64,000 bases of DNA from Bolinopsis microptera. Taxonomy: Eukaryota > Ctenophora > Tentaculata > Lobata > Bolinopsidae. The position numbers and the translations under genes are program-made. How positions within the stretch are numbered: the stretch's first letter is position 1; the number at the start of each line of letters is the position of its first letter. The stretch lies in the NCBI RefSeq assembly GCF_026151205.1, contig NC_087073.1, forward strand, positions 22,824,987 to 22,888,986, written 5' to 3'. Of the stretch, positions 1-9,629 are shown piece by piece. The notes beneath the pieces were generated by a model. It was given only the letters and a program-made list of their open reading frames with translations. It had not been told where the DNA came from and did no database searches.

Positions 1-2482
1 GCACTGTAACAGTATCCTCAGACTAGAATATTTTAAGCAACGCAACAAGCATAGCAATTTTGTAAACAGTAAGAAAGTAGCTTTCCTTAAGAAGTTAAAT
101 GAAGCTATAGAAGAAGGTCACATACTCGACTGGAAAAAATTTAAACGGCTTAAACAAGAACATGACACTAGCCCCTTACTTGACAAATTTGATTTAGCTT
201 CCATGACTTCTTTGCATCCCTTTATAAAAAACCAGACCAGGAGCCAGATCTCACTCACCACAATCTTAAACATTACCCTGAACCACCAGATCTGGATATC
301 CTAAATAAGCTCATGTCAGAATCTGAAGTGACTTCTGCCATCAAAAATCTCAAAAAAGGTAAAAGTTGCTCAAACGACTTGATATCCAACGAGATGCTTC
401 AGAGCGTAACTCCGCTTTGTCTCAAAGCCATCCTCAAAAACTTCAACCACTCACTGGTCTCCGGTTACTATCCATGGCACACCAGCATCATTACTCCTAT
501 TTACAAGTCTGGCAACCCTTTCAGCCCGGACAACTACAGAGCAATAGCTGTTGGTAGCTGTATGGGTAAACTGTTTTCTAGCATCTTACTTGAGCGTCTC
601 CTGCACTTCAAAAAGCTCTACTGCCCTGACCCAAAAGAACAACTAGGGTTCTCGAAGGGTGCTCAAACAAATGACCACGTTTTTACCCTTAAGACAGTCA
701 TTGACAAATATACCAAGGTTAAGAAAGCTCGCCTCTATGCATGCTTTGTTGATCTAAGAAAGGCCTTTGACACTGTATGTAGGGACCTCCTTCTGCACAA
801 AATCACATGCCTTGGAATAACTGGAAACTTCTTCAATTGCCTAAGTGATATGTATAGAAACTCAATAGCTCATATAAAAATCTCCAAACTCTTGTCCCCT
901 AATATTGACATTGGAAAAGGAACAGAGCAGGGACACCCTCTATCACCGGACCTTTTTAAAATCTATATCAACGACTTGTCATCTCTCCTGAAATCTGTTG
1001 GTGATTATCCTATTCTAGCTGACGTCTTAATATCACATCTGCTCTGGGCTGACGATCTTGTCCTACTTGCCCTAAGTCCCAAGGCCTTGCAAGACAATAT
1101 AAACATCCTATTCGACTTCTGTAACTCTATGGGCCTTGAAGTAAACATTTAAAAAACCAAGATTCTCATATTCTGCCCTCCTAAAAGAAAACAATCCTAT
1201 AAAACATTCATTTTGGGAGGCCAGCCCATCCAACACACCGAAAAATACTGCTATCTTGGCATTATATTCCACAGAAATGGATCTTTTACAGCAGCAAATA
1301 CTGAACTGAGGGCCAAGGCTCTCCGTGCTCTCTATGGCCTCAAAGGCAATATCGTCAAAGATGCCCTCTCTCACCGTTCTCTAAACATTCTATTTGACTC
1401 TCTAATAAAACCGATACTGCTCTATGGCTGCCAAATCTTATGTCCCCACTCAAAAACCATGAGATACCTCTCCAAAACAGATAGCAATACTCTCAGGTAC
1501 ATCTCACAAGACCACTATGAAAGATTCCACCTTAAGTTTATCAAGTGGTCCTTGTCTGTCCATTCAAAAGCATCAAATATAGGCTGCTGGGGAGAAAGTG
1601 GGCGCCACCCCCTCTTCTTTGAAGCCTGCAAACTTGCAATAGATTTCTATACTCGCCTTGAAAGCACTGAAAATGAACTTCTCTCCGCTGCATCTCACGA
1701 GCAGATTATGCTGGGCCTTCCTTGGTACACCAACATCTCTAATCTTCTCACCAAATATAACTTCCCCCACTCATCCTCTTCAAAATCCAAGCTCTCTACC
1801 CAAATCAGTCACAACATGAGGGAAGAATTTGTGGATACCTGGAAATCTGCCAAGGCATCCTCACCTAAATTAGAATTCTACAATCAAATTAAACATGATT
1901 TTGAACCAGAAACATACTTAGGAGTGGTTAAGATCCCCGATGCTCGGAAAAGCTTAACAAGGTTTCGTATTAGCTGCCACAATCTTTACATTGAAAGGGG
2001 CCGTTACGAAACCCCCCTAGTACCAAGAGAACATCGATGGTGCACTTTTTGCTTTTTCAGCAAGGGCCTTAAGCCTATTGAGGACGAAATTCATGTTCTA
2101 ACTGACTGTTTACTCTACTCCTCAGTTAGAGAAAAATTTAACTTCCATCCCAAAAATATTACTGACCTAGCCGGTTTGCTATCCGATAAAACTCTAGACC
2201 CTACAAAATTTACTGCCACAGCAAGAGCAATCCATTCAATTCTCTCTGTGAACGAAAATTTTACAGCCTACTATAAGAGCCCAGATTTCCACTCAAAGAC
2301 TGGCCAATGCATAATGCTATAGGACCTCAAAAATAGTATTATAAAACATTTCTATTTTATCCCTACACATCTGTAAGTAACTAGAATTGTGTAACCTTAA
2401 ATTATTTCAGAATTATAACTATTGTGAATTCAATAAAATAATTATCATTTTTGTATCCTTGTATCCTTGTATCCTTGTATCC
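1..2482 (+). mobile_element. 5'-truncated LINE (non-LTR retrotransposon), RT half to 3' tail
   Basis: This is the 3' half of a non-LTR retrotransposon that runs in from the left edge. It contains the linker before the reverse transcriptase, the RT domain, a C-terminal region with a CCHC knuckle, a short 3' UTR with an AATAAA-like site near 2432, and a tail of exactly four 8-bp units TTGTATCC at 2451-2482. Short tandem 3' tails instead of poly(A) are known from CR1/L2-like LINEs. The endonuclease and ORF1 lie outside the window or are missing. I do not commit to a clade. Confidence 0.9.
2..2322 (+). pseudogene. LINE ORF2 fragment: reverse transcriptase and C-terminal zinc knuckle, two lesions
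   Basis: This copy would reverse-transcribe the element's own RNA at a nicked target. Coding sequence is visible from the left edge in frame 2 to about 208, then continues in frame 1 (ending about 312 in the linker), so there is one frameshift near 208-212. Frame 1 runs through the RT core: motif A region RLYACFVDLRKAFDTV near 735-777, motif B-like GTEQGHPLSPDL near 918-953, and motif C LLWADDLVLLAL near 1039-1074. A TAA at 1150-1152 interrupts the conserved KTK segment. The related minus-strand copy has Ser there, so TCA to TAA is the simplest change. The same frame then continues to 2322 and ends with a CxxC...HxxxxC cluster (near 2041-2106). Two lesions make it inactive, but otherwise it is little decayed. 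Confidence 0.9.
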
Positions 2483-2700
2483 TAGGGAGGGGGTGGTTTT
2501 GGAATTTCGGACAAACTCGGACAGGGGGAGGGGGGTGGTTTCTGAAAATCCGGACGTCCCGAAAGTTTGGCAGAATTAACGAAAAAGTCCCATTTATTTC
2601 AACTCTGAATTTTATTTCAACTCTTTGAATTTTATTTGACCAACAAACTAGGACTTTTGAGGTATGAGCCAGTTTCTCCCCAGGTTGTAGCATTAACTAC
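2483..2700. other. Short spacer between two LINE copies
   Basis: This stretch holds two G-rich patches (GGGAGGGGGTGG near 2485 and a similar one near 2523) and a near-duplicate phrase, ATTTCAACTCT(GAA)TTTTATTT, at about 2597-2635. There is no coding signal. Confidence 0.5.
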
Positions 2701-3240
2701 CCTTCTGTTTAAATACCAAGAAGGTATTTCAGGTGTCGCAGATGCACTTGCTCAAGTTGTTGTTTAGTGATGTGAGATACCGCATGATCAAGGTTATGAA
2801 ACTTGCTGAAGCTAGAAAGGACCTTATTGACGGTGGGTAGAACCGGGGCCTTCTCAATCTGGAGTAAGCTCCAAGACCTTTACGGTAGAGAGAGTCAGTT
2901 GCTTACCGAAATTTCCCTGTGCTGCTTATAATAATCCCAAAATAGCAGTAGCAGGAGACCATCTTGATATCTCTGTCATGAATGGAAGGACGCCAGTTTG
3001 GAATGTCTGGTCCTTTGCCATTGAAGACCGTGAATTTGGTTTTGGAGAAATTGATTTCCAGACCCCATTCCTTACTCAGTAGTCCTCAATAATCGTAAGC
3101 AACTTTTGGAGAGACTCAGGATCTAGGGCAAGGATTACTAGATCATTAGCCCACGCTAAGTGAGTCACTCGAGTGTCGGGCAGCTAGCAGTAGCTTCGCA
3201 CTAAGGAGGTCAGAGAGCTTTGAAAAAGTAAACTTTGAAA

Positions 3241-3830
3241 AACTCTGGGCTAAGTAGGTGGGTGTCCTTGTTCAGTCCCTTTAAAATTAAGGATCTTGAT
3301 TGATTCACGATGTCAATCCTTCGCATCTCGCCGATCTGTGGTTGCGAGAAGCATTATTTGATGCGCGCGCGACCCAGTAGTGCATCGCGCTACAAGGATC
3401 TTGAATGCTTCACTGATTTTACTGTGTAGCACTCCATGCTTCTGTATCATGTGTAGTATATTTAGTAGTAGTTTTAGGAATGTACAGTATTTACTATAAA
3501 AGTTTGTCGTCGTATAAACTAATCTTGTTATGAATTTTGTTATGAATTTTTTGTATCGAATTTTTGGATAAAGTTGATTGATTAAAAATAAAGTAATGTA
3601 CACAAATTTTGCCTCAGATATATGTTTTTTACGTTTTGAATTTTTTACACTTGTTTTTAGATCATGAATACGATGTAGTTACATTGAAACGTCGAGTAAT
3701 CTCCCTTCCCTAATAAGAGCATTTTTACTTGTCGCAACAACCGGGATAAAGTTGTATCACGTGGTGACCCCCACTGTCGCTTCTTCCACGATACAGGGGG
3801 AGCCGCGCACTTCGTGCGCGGCGGGTCATA
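3241..3830. mobile_element. Insertion inside the minus-strand LINE remnant, ending in a GC hairpin
   Basis: The LINE homology stops near 3241 and resumes near 3830. The insert is AT-rich in the middle and ends with a perfect 8-bp stem, CCGCGCACTTCGTGCGCGG, at about 3792-3810. An inverted copy of that hairpin block lies at 4653-4690. A GC hairpin close to an insertion edge resembles the 3' end of Helitrons, but the expected CTRR end is not visible. Identity is therefore open. Confidence 0.45.
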
Positions 3831-4138
3831 CAACGTATGACAAGGATAAAAATAATTTTACACAGAATACACTGATTTTACCATTCATCTTGATATGACC
3901 CTTTGGTTTGCTGTACATGACTTTGATGATGTCGTAGTAGCCACCATTGACGCCATAGCAGGCTAGTTTAAACACGAGGGCTTGTCTGCAGACTAAATAG
4001 AAAGCTTTGTGGAGATCAATGAAGACTGCATAGATTTTACTTTTGACCTTTTTGTACTTTTCGATGGTAGACATCAGCGTAAATATATGATCATTGTATT
4101 GACTTCCTTTGGTAAAACCTGCTTGGTTAGGTGGATCA

Positions 4139-4200
4139 TTGTTCTAACCAGAGCCCTCTCGCTTGCGCGACCGCAGTACGCGTATATGGTATACACATGG
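4139..4200. repeat. Small repeat inserted in the LINE remnant; second copy at 5236-5295
   Basis: The core TCTAACCA...GCCCT(C/T)TCGCTTGC followed by GCGCGACCGC occurs here and at 5236-5295. Here it interrupts the RT homology between the AVS.NC block and the NDHIFTL block, so it arrived after the LINE. It has no coding content. Confidence 0.6.
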
Positions 4201-4652
4201 CTATGTGAAGGTGGATCAGGATGTGAAATTTAGCGGTGAGTAACAAGCCGAGATAACAGCATCGTAGAGAACAGTTTTCCGATACAGCAACAGACTGCTA
4301 TTGCTCTATTATTGTCAGGATTCCTGATACACCATTTTTTATCACACTTTTGCTCCAAAGGTAGACTCCTGTCTCCAGGCACATATTGAAAAGTTTGAGG
4401 AGGAGTGACCTCATATTCACGCTCAGACGCTCAGACCCCGGAGCTGGGAACATTTGGTTGTTGATGGGGTCAAAATAAGATGCTTTGGAGGACTTTTCCG
4501 CTTCGACGCGCAGCGCGATCAACAAGCATTCTTGCTTCGCATCGTCGATCTCGATGGGTTGACATCGTCAATCAATGAAATGCTTTGTCACGCGATTTTT
4601 TGACACTTCATCTAGGTGGCTTTGAATGACTATACGAAACCCTAACCCTTTG

Positions 4653-4690
4653 TCATACCGCCGCACGAGTGCGCGGCTTCCTGTATAGTG
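4653..4690 (-). repeat. Inverted copy of the GC hairpin block at 3792-3835
   Basis: Its reverse complement matches the block that ends the 3241-3830 insertion: CTGTAT, then GCCGCGCAC, a short loop, GTGCGGC, then GTATGAC. One stem base is missing compared with the other copy. Confidence 0.55.
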
Positions 4691-4708
4691 CATGAAACGT
4701 TACTGGGC

Positions 4709-4990
4709 CGCGCTCAGTCTGTCATTTCGCCGAATCTCTATTATGCTTATGAATATAATAGCATGAGTCCCCCAGGTAATCCTACTTCTACTGTTATTTT
4801 AATTTAGCAAATATTCACAAAATGTTATACTCTCGTATAAATAAAACATTATTTATCAGATTGGGCTTTACAAATTGAATATCACAGTTACCTGTTAAGT
4901 GTTACCAAGGTTTATCTGGGGACCTCAGGCTATTATGTTCATAAAGATAATATGAGATTCGGCGGAATGACAGTCCGGGCGCGGCTGAGT
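4709..4990. repeat. Palindromic dispersed repeat (MITE-like), arms about 65-70 bp
   Basis: The left arm at 4709-4776 (GCCGCGCTCAGTCTGTCATT ... CATGAGTCCC) is the approximate reverse complement of the right arm at 4918-4990, separated by about 140 bp of AT-rich DNA. A third copy of the arm, in left-arm orientation, is at 5306-5367. Each arm carries a small inner palindrome; the 5306 copy contains the perfect 16-mer TATGTTTATAAACATA (5339-5354). No coding capacity is seen. It looks like a non-autonomous hairpin element. Confidence 0.65.
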
Positions 4991-5067
4991 AAACCAAAGT
5001 AAAATATTTTATGTTGAACTCAAAAGTTTTATGGAGAAATATTTGATTTTGCGCGTAGTTTTTTGTA

Positions 5068-5175
5068 GAATTATAACCTACCAGGTCGAGCACCGAATTG
5101 GACTTGTCGACGGTCCTATATATATATAATAAAATAAATGGAACAGATATTTTACGAGTATCACCCGTTAAAGTA
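5068..5175 (+). repeat. Direct repeat copy 1 (partner at 5728-5815)
   Basis: This block contains ACCTACCAGG, then TGGACTTGTCGACGGTCCTA, and then GGAACAGATATTTTACGAGT followed by ATCACCCGTTAA. The partner at 5728-5815 has the same order and orientation with a few substitutions and a shorter TATA spacer. It is non-coding. Confidence 0.7.
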
Positions 5176-5305
5176 TCACCCGTAAAGTAGTACAGTTTTT
5201 GTCACATCTATGGCAAATTTTAACCAATTTTGTTTTGCTCTAACCAACGCCCTTTCGCTTGCAGTAGCGCGCGACCGCCAAAGGCGGCACACTATGATTC
5301 TTTTT

Positions 5306-5367
5306 TACTGGGCGAGCCTGTCATTCCGCCAAATCTTTATGTTTATAAACATAATAGCCTGGGGTAA
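5306..5367 (+). repeat. Third copy of the palindromic-repeat arm
   Basis: It matches the 4709-4776 arm (GAGCCTGTCATTCCGCC ... AATAGCCTGGGG) and is a solo arm without its inverted partner nearby. Confidence 0.6.
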
Positions 5368-5727
5368 CAGTGGTACTATATACTATATAATATATATTTA
5401 TATAATAGTTATATTCCATAGCTATTCGACAAAATTCGTGAATTCAAGGTCCATAATTTTATTTCAAAATTCAAATAAAATTTACATCAATATATTACAG
5501 TTACATTTACAAAAGACCAAAATATATTATTTTATATATACTATGAGGCAAAGAACATGGAATATGAAAGCTAGAAATTTGTTTGTGATACTTAGCACTA
5601 CCAGACTGCAGCTGGAGTGAGAAACATTATGGGAAACATCACTGGAAAATCCATTTTGGTGAACCATAATTACATTGGTGCCGACCCTACATAAAATACA
5701 GAATTTAAATCATTTACAAATTTGTCG

Positions 5728-5815
5728 GTTTACAACCTACCAGGACCCGCGCCGAGTTGGACTCGTCGACGGTCCTAATATATGGAACAGATATTTTACG
5801 AGTATCGCCCGTTAA
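5728..5815 (+). repeat. Direct repeat copy 2 (partner at 5068-5175)
   Basis: It has the same order of motifs as copy 1, including GTCGACGGTCCTA and GGAACAGATATTTTACGAGT. The two copies are about 660 bp apart. The intervening DNA (5176-5727) is AT-rich, contains the solo arm at 5306-5367, and has no supported gene. Confidence 0.7.
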
Positions 5816-5899
5816 TTACAAATAAGAGAACAAATTAAAATATATACAATACCTTCTCGCTACTACTCCACAGACTTACACAATATAACAACAAAGCAA

Positions 5900-6240
5900 T
5901 TGCATAATAAATCAATTCACCTAACAGATGTAAGGGTACTTCACCCTCAAGCCCAGTCCAACAGTGACAAGAGCATCTCGCAGATTTACAATGACAGAGT
6001 CCTCAATGTAGAAAAGGCTTTCTTCACGCCACTGATGTTCAGTACTACAGGAGGAATGGCGTTTGAGGCTTCACAGTTTCTAAAACATCTCGCTGAAAAA
6101 ATAAGCCTTAAAAAAGGCCAATGGTGCTGTCAGACGCAGACTGCGTTTTGATTTAATCTCTATCAGGGTTTACAGAGGTACCAGAACTCTTTCACCCACG
6201 GCGATAAGTGATTTGGACCTTAACCTGATCAACACTCCTA
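5900..6240 (+). pseudogene. LINE 3'-terminal coding remnant
   Basis: The frame at 5900-6151 contains YNDRVLNVEKAFFTPLMFST, then TGGMAFEASQFLKHLAEKIS. The pattern (N-R-V-x-x-V-E-x-x-x-F-T-P-L-x-F-S-T-x-G-G-M) recurs in the C-terminal coding region of LINE copies in invertebrate genomes. That attribution is from family knowledge. After KGQ the reading continues better in another frame (AVRRRLRFDL...) up to about 6230, so there is a frameshift near 6120. The RT core itself is absent. Confidence 0.55.
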
Positions 6241-6937
6241 GATCCTAAAAAGTCATGGAGTGCTTGTTAGGTGAGGGTCTAAATGCTTTTTGTTGTGATG
6301 TGAATTTGTGGATTTTATTTTTAGTTGACCATTTATGTATTACGAAGGGTTTTATTTTTTACCCCGGTTTTTAAAATTTGTACCATTGTTATAAATTTTA
6401 ATCTATTGTATTGGTGTATACGTAATCAGGAACTTTAGAGTCGTTAGCTTGGAGAAGGAGCCTTGAGAGTTTTATATTTACTATAAATACAATATTATAT
6501 GTTTTGATTCATTGATTAAATAGTTTTTTGCAAGGGGCCAATGCTATCGCGGGTGCGGTATTCAATACTGCACAATTCCGTGTTTTGGTGACCCGTCTTT
6601 CAATACATAATTTGGGTTTCGATATACTGGGCTACTGGATATTTGGGCTTTCTTCTTGTATATCTGGGTTTTTTTAGAGGGTGTCTAATGTATATCCTTA
6701 TAGCTAGACAATTACCAGTGTTGAAATTATCTGTATACAATTCACCTAACAATGGGTTTCGCGTACTAATGGAGTATATGAGACATTGACAGGTTATTTG
6801 AGAGGCCTTAGATACTAGGAATTCGTATCATGTGAACCTCTCTATGGCTTTTTCTCTACTGGGCACTTTTTGTTTCCTCGGGGAAGCTTGGTATAGAGAG
6901 GTTTGAACTAGAAAATTTGCACGTTTATTTTGAAGAT
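6241..6937. other. AT-rich non-coding DNA, probable LINE 3' tail then spacer
   Basis: There is no coding signal. An 11-bp inverted repeat (AACCTCTCTAT near 6836 / ATAGAGAGGTT near 6893) with a loop of about 45 bp lies just beyond the end of the DDE transposon fragment and could be part of its end. Confidence 0.4.
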
Positions 6938-7392
6938 TTATCGGCCATTCCCACGCAACATAGCGATATAATTTTCTTTCCTTATCGTGTCTGCCTTCTC
7001 ATCTTCATTCTCGAAAAAGTGTGATCCGAAGACACCATGGTTACTCTGGCCCATCCAAACAGTCTCCTTTTCCCTGGTCTTGGGACCTTCCACAGTCTCA
7101 AATTTCGTCACCTGTCGTTGAATAGTCTTGGGATGAATTGTCCTGCCTGATTTTCCGTATTTCCTCGAAAGTGCACTCCTAGCAGCCGTCCAACTGCTTC
7201 CGTTGACACAGAGAACCTTGACAATGTCTAGCTTTTCACAAAATTGTGAAAAAACGGGTTTTGATACGATTTTGCAAGAAATAACTAAAATGTAAGACCT
7301 AACAAGCATTCCTAAACCGATTTCAGTTAATTTACTCCTTCAATAGAAAAATTATAATTTAAAATTTGGACACAAGTCTTGTAACACCCTGT
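6938..7392 (-). pseudogene. DDE transposon remnant (IS630/Tc1/mariner-like) with internal deletion
   Basis: Minus-strand codons 7309-6938 encode a helix-turn-helix region with ARSALSRKYGKSGR, followed within about 40 residues by NHGVFGSHFFENEDE and KENYIAMLRG. In related animal transposases the second block lies far downstream, in the catalytic domain just before the last acidic residue. Most of the DDE domain therefore seems deleted while the frame stayed open. The left end of the element may be the GTAACACCCTGTA at 7380-7392: read on the minus strand it starts TACAGGGTGTTAC, typical of mariner-like ends. Function is certainly lost. Confidence 0.6.
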
Positions 7393-7644
7393 ACACAACA
7401 TTGTGTGTCTCCCAAGTAGTCATTATCCCCCCTCCCAGGTTAGAATGTCAACTTCAAAACGACCTTTCTCATCCAATTTTTCTATAACATTTTCTGAACC
7501 TTCATTAAAACCGTTTTAAACCAACCATTTACAGTGCCCCAAATTTGTCTTGAAACTTCCCCCGATTATTACATTATAATAATATCAAATATAATCTTAA
7601 CACAATTCATTTTGAAATATCATTCTACCCATCATATTTTACAG
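7393..7644. other. Region upstream of the signal-peptide exon
   Basis: This is AT-rich DNA ending in a good 3' splice site (CATATTTTACAG at 7633-7644). It would be the end of a 5'-UTR intron. The promoter and any upstream exon are not identified. Confidence 0.45.
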
Positions 7645-7735
7645 CTCATGATTTCAACATTATGGATTCTATGTGCTTTGCTTTTCATCACAAAAGCGGA
7701 GCATTTGGTTTGGCCTACTTCGGAAAACAACCCAG
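7645..7735 (+). CDS. Probable first coding exon: signal peptide (possibly of the semaphorin)
   Basis: A 3' splice site at 7633-7644 is followed three bases later by ATG (7648). The 29 codons read MISTLWILCALLFITKAEHL and on to ...ENNP, then one base, then the donor GTGAGA at 7736. The first 17 residues form a classic signal peptide: a short N-region, a hydrophobic core (LWILCALLFI), and a small-residue cleavage site near TKA|EH. The exon ends in phase 1, the same phase as the start of the sema exon at 44385 on the same strand. That fits one secreted or membrane protein, but nothing in these 29 codons is diagnostic of semaphorins. About 100-130 residues of the N-terminal sema domain are unaccounted for between the two. 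It could instead be the first exon of another gene. Confidence 0.5.
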
Positions 7736-8054
7736 GTGAGATACTATAGTAGTACCCAGGTACCCAGGTAGTACTATACACTAACCACGTGTTATGTACA
7801 CCTCACCTTATCTCAAAATAAACAGTAATTGAAATACCTAAGTAACTACCTGAGTAACTGCTTATTGTATGTTTTCCTGACTGACCCTCTAATAGAACAT
7901 AAAGCAACAAGTGAGAAATCACTTTCTAATTAGGGCCTCTGCTGATCATCAGGTCCCATAATTAGCTTACACATATTTTCTAACACACAATAGCACAGAA
8001 CAATTTTATCTTAACCTTATGAAGGTTCTGGTATTTCAAACCTTGCTTGAAATA
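7736..8054. other. Start of the long intron, no recognised feature
   Basis: The donor GTGAGA is at 7736-7741. The rest is AT-rich, with CCCAGGTA repeated near 7755 and 7763. No exon is seen. Confidence 0.4.
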
Positions 8055-8078
8055 GGGGGGGGGGGGGGGGGGGGGGGG

Positions 8079-8144
<66 letters not shown>
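8055..8144 (+). repeat. Poly-G run of about 90 bases
   Basis: Only G except for a single C at 8079. The length is unreliable for any sequencing method. Such a run would form G-quadruplexes. Confidence 0.95.
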
Positions 8145-8145
<1 letters not shown>

Positions 8146-8790
8146 AGTTTGAACATTCATGTTTTGGCAGATAGTTGATTAATAAGAGCGAAATTTTGTT
8201 AGATTTTAAAATCCTAACCATTTGAACTTTATTATCGTTTTATAACTGATGAAAGATCACTTAATTGAATGGTATCTAATATTCAGTATTCACTCATAAA
8301 ATGTATAGCTGTTAACTGTCAGACAGACAGACGACTAGGAAACACCTGACTCCTCAGTCCTCTGCCTGGTTAATGTTGCAAGTCAAAAAGCTGTAGTGAG
8401 TGTTAAGAAAAATTGTATAAACTAGTAGTAGTAGTAGAACAGGTGCTCTTGAAATTTCTTGATGTTGAGAATTTATGAAGACCCCACTGTCAAATGTGCT
8501 GTAAGCATTATGGTAATATACTATCGGGGTATACTATTTAACTTTATAGTATTGCCTTTAGGGCATTTTGTTGCAGCAAATGTGTCCTCCTCACTGAAAC
8601 TCTGAAAGAAATCTATATAATATTGAGAGGCAGTAAAATTTATAATACTCTTATTTTGTTCTGCTCTCTATACTGTATTAGTTGGTCGTTTCAAGGAAGC
8701 ATATTGTTACTGAGAACAGGGTGAAGTGAGGTAGGAAATGTATTTATAAAGGAGTATTGTGTGGTAGAAGAGAGCTGAATTGTATTTGTG
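8145..8790. other. Intronic unique-looking sequence
   Basis: It contains a short CAGACAGACAGAC run (8320-8332) and (TAG)n near 8424-8438. There is no convincing exon or RNA gene. Confidence 0.4.
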
Positions 8791-9629
8791 AGAGGGAGGG
8801 AGGGAGGGAGGGAGGGAGGGAGGGAGGGAGGGAGGGAGGGAGGGAGGGAGGGAGGGAGGGAGGGAGGGAGGGAGGGAGGAGGGAGGGAGGGAGGGAGGGA
8901 GGGAGGGAGGGAGGGAGGGAGGGAGGGAGGGAGGGAGGGAGGGAGGGAGGGAGGGAGGGAGGAGGAGGAGGAGGAGGAGGGAGGGAGGGAGGGAGGGAGG
9001 GAGGGAGGGAGGGAGGGAAGGGAGGGAGGGAGGGAGGGAGGGAGGGAGGGAGGGAGGGAGGGAGGGAGGGAGGGAGGGAGGGAGGGAGGGAGGAGGGAGG
9101 GAGGGAGGGAGGGAGGGAGGGAGGGAGGGAGGGAGGGAGGGAGGGAGGGAGGGAGGGAGGGAGGGAGGGAGGAGGGAGGGAGGGAGGAGGGAGGGAGGGA
9201 GGGAGGGAGGGAGGGAGGGAGGGAGGGAGGGAGGGAGGGAGGGAGGGAGGGAGGGAGGGAGGGAGGGAGGGAGGGAGGGAGGGAGGGAGGGAGGGAGGGA
9301 GGAGGAGGAGGGAGGAGGAGGAGGGAGGGAGGGAGGGAGGGAGGGAGGGAGGGAGGAGGGAGGGAGGGAGGGAGGAGGGAGGGAGGGAGGGAGGGAGGGA
9401 GGGAGGGAGGGAGGGAGGGAGGGAGGGAGGGAGGGAGGGAGGGAGGGAGGGAGGGAGGGAGGGAGGGAGGGAGGGAGGGAGGGAGGGAGGGAGGGAGGGA
9501 GGGAGGGAGGGAGGGAGGGAGGGAGGGAGGAGGGAGGGAGGGAGGGAGGGAGGGAGGGAGGGAGGGAGGGAGGGAGGGAGGGAGGGAGGGAGGGAGGGAG
9601 GGAGGGAGGGAGGGAGGGAGGGAGGGAGG
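8791..9629 (+). repeat. (GGGA)n microsatellite, about 840 bp
   Basis: It is a nearly pure GGGA repeat with occasional GGA units. The strand is all purine, G-quadruplex-prone and triplex-prone. Long open frames of Glu-Gly-Gly-Arg are by-products of the repeat and not genes. Confidence 0.98.

Larger units (their letters stand above)
2700..4525 (-). pseudogene. Old, fragmented LINE RT copy related to the one at 1-2482
   Basis: Read on the minus strand from 4525 down, pieces align in order with the plus-strand LINE. The RT N-terminal part lies at 4525-4298, an AVS.NC block at 4300-4215, the KGSQYNDHIFTL block at about 4120-4075, and motif A KIYAVFIDLHKAFYLV at about 4055-4005. Motif C LAWANDLVILAL lies near 3170-3135, and the KTK/CYCYFGII block at about 3065-2945. 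Key residues are lost: the second Asp of motif A is Tyr, and motif C reads AND instead of ADD. Frames change several times. Foreign DNA splits it at about 3241-3830 and at about 4139-4200. It is clearly inactive and older than the plus-strand copy. Its 3' limit near 2700 is approximate. Confidence 0.8.
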
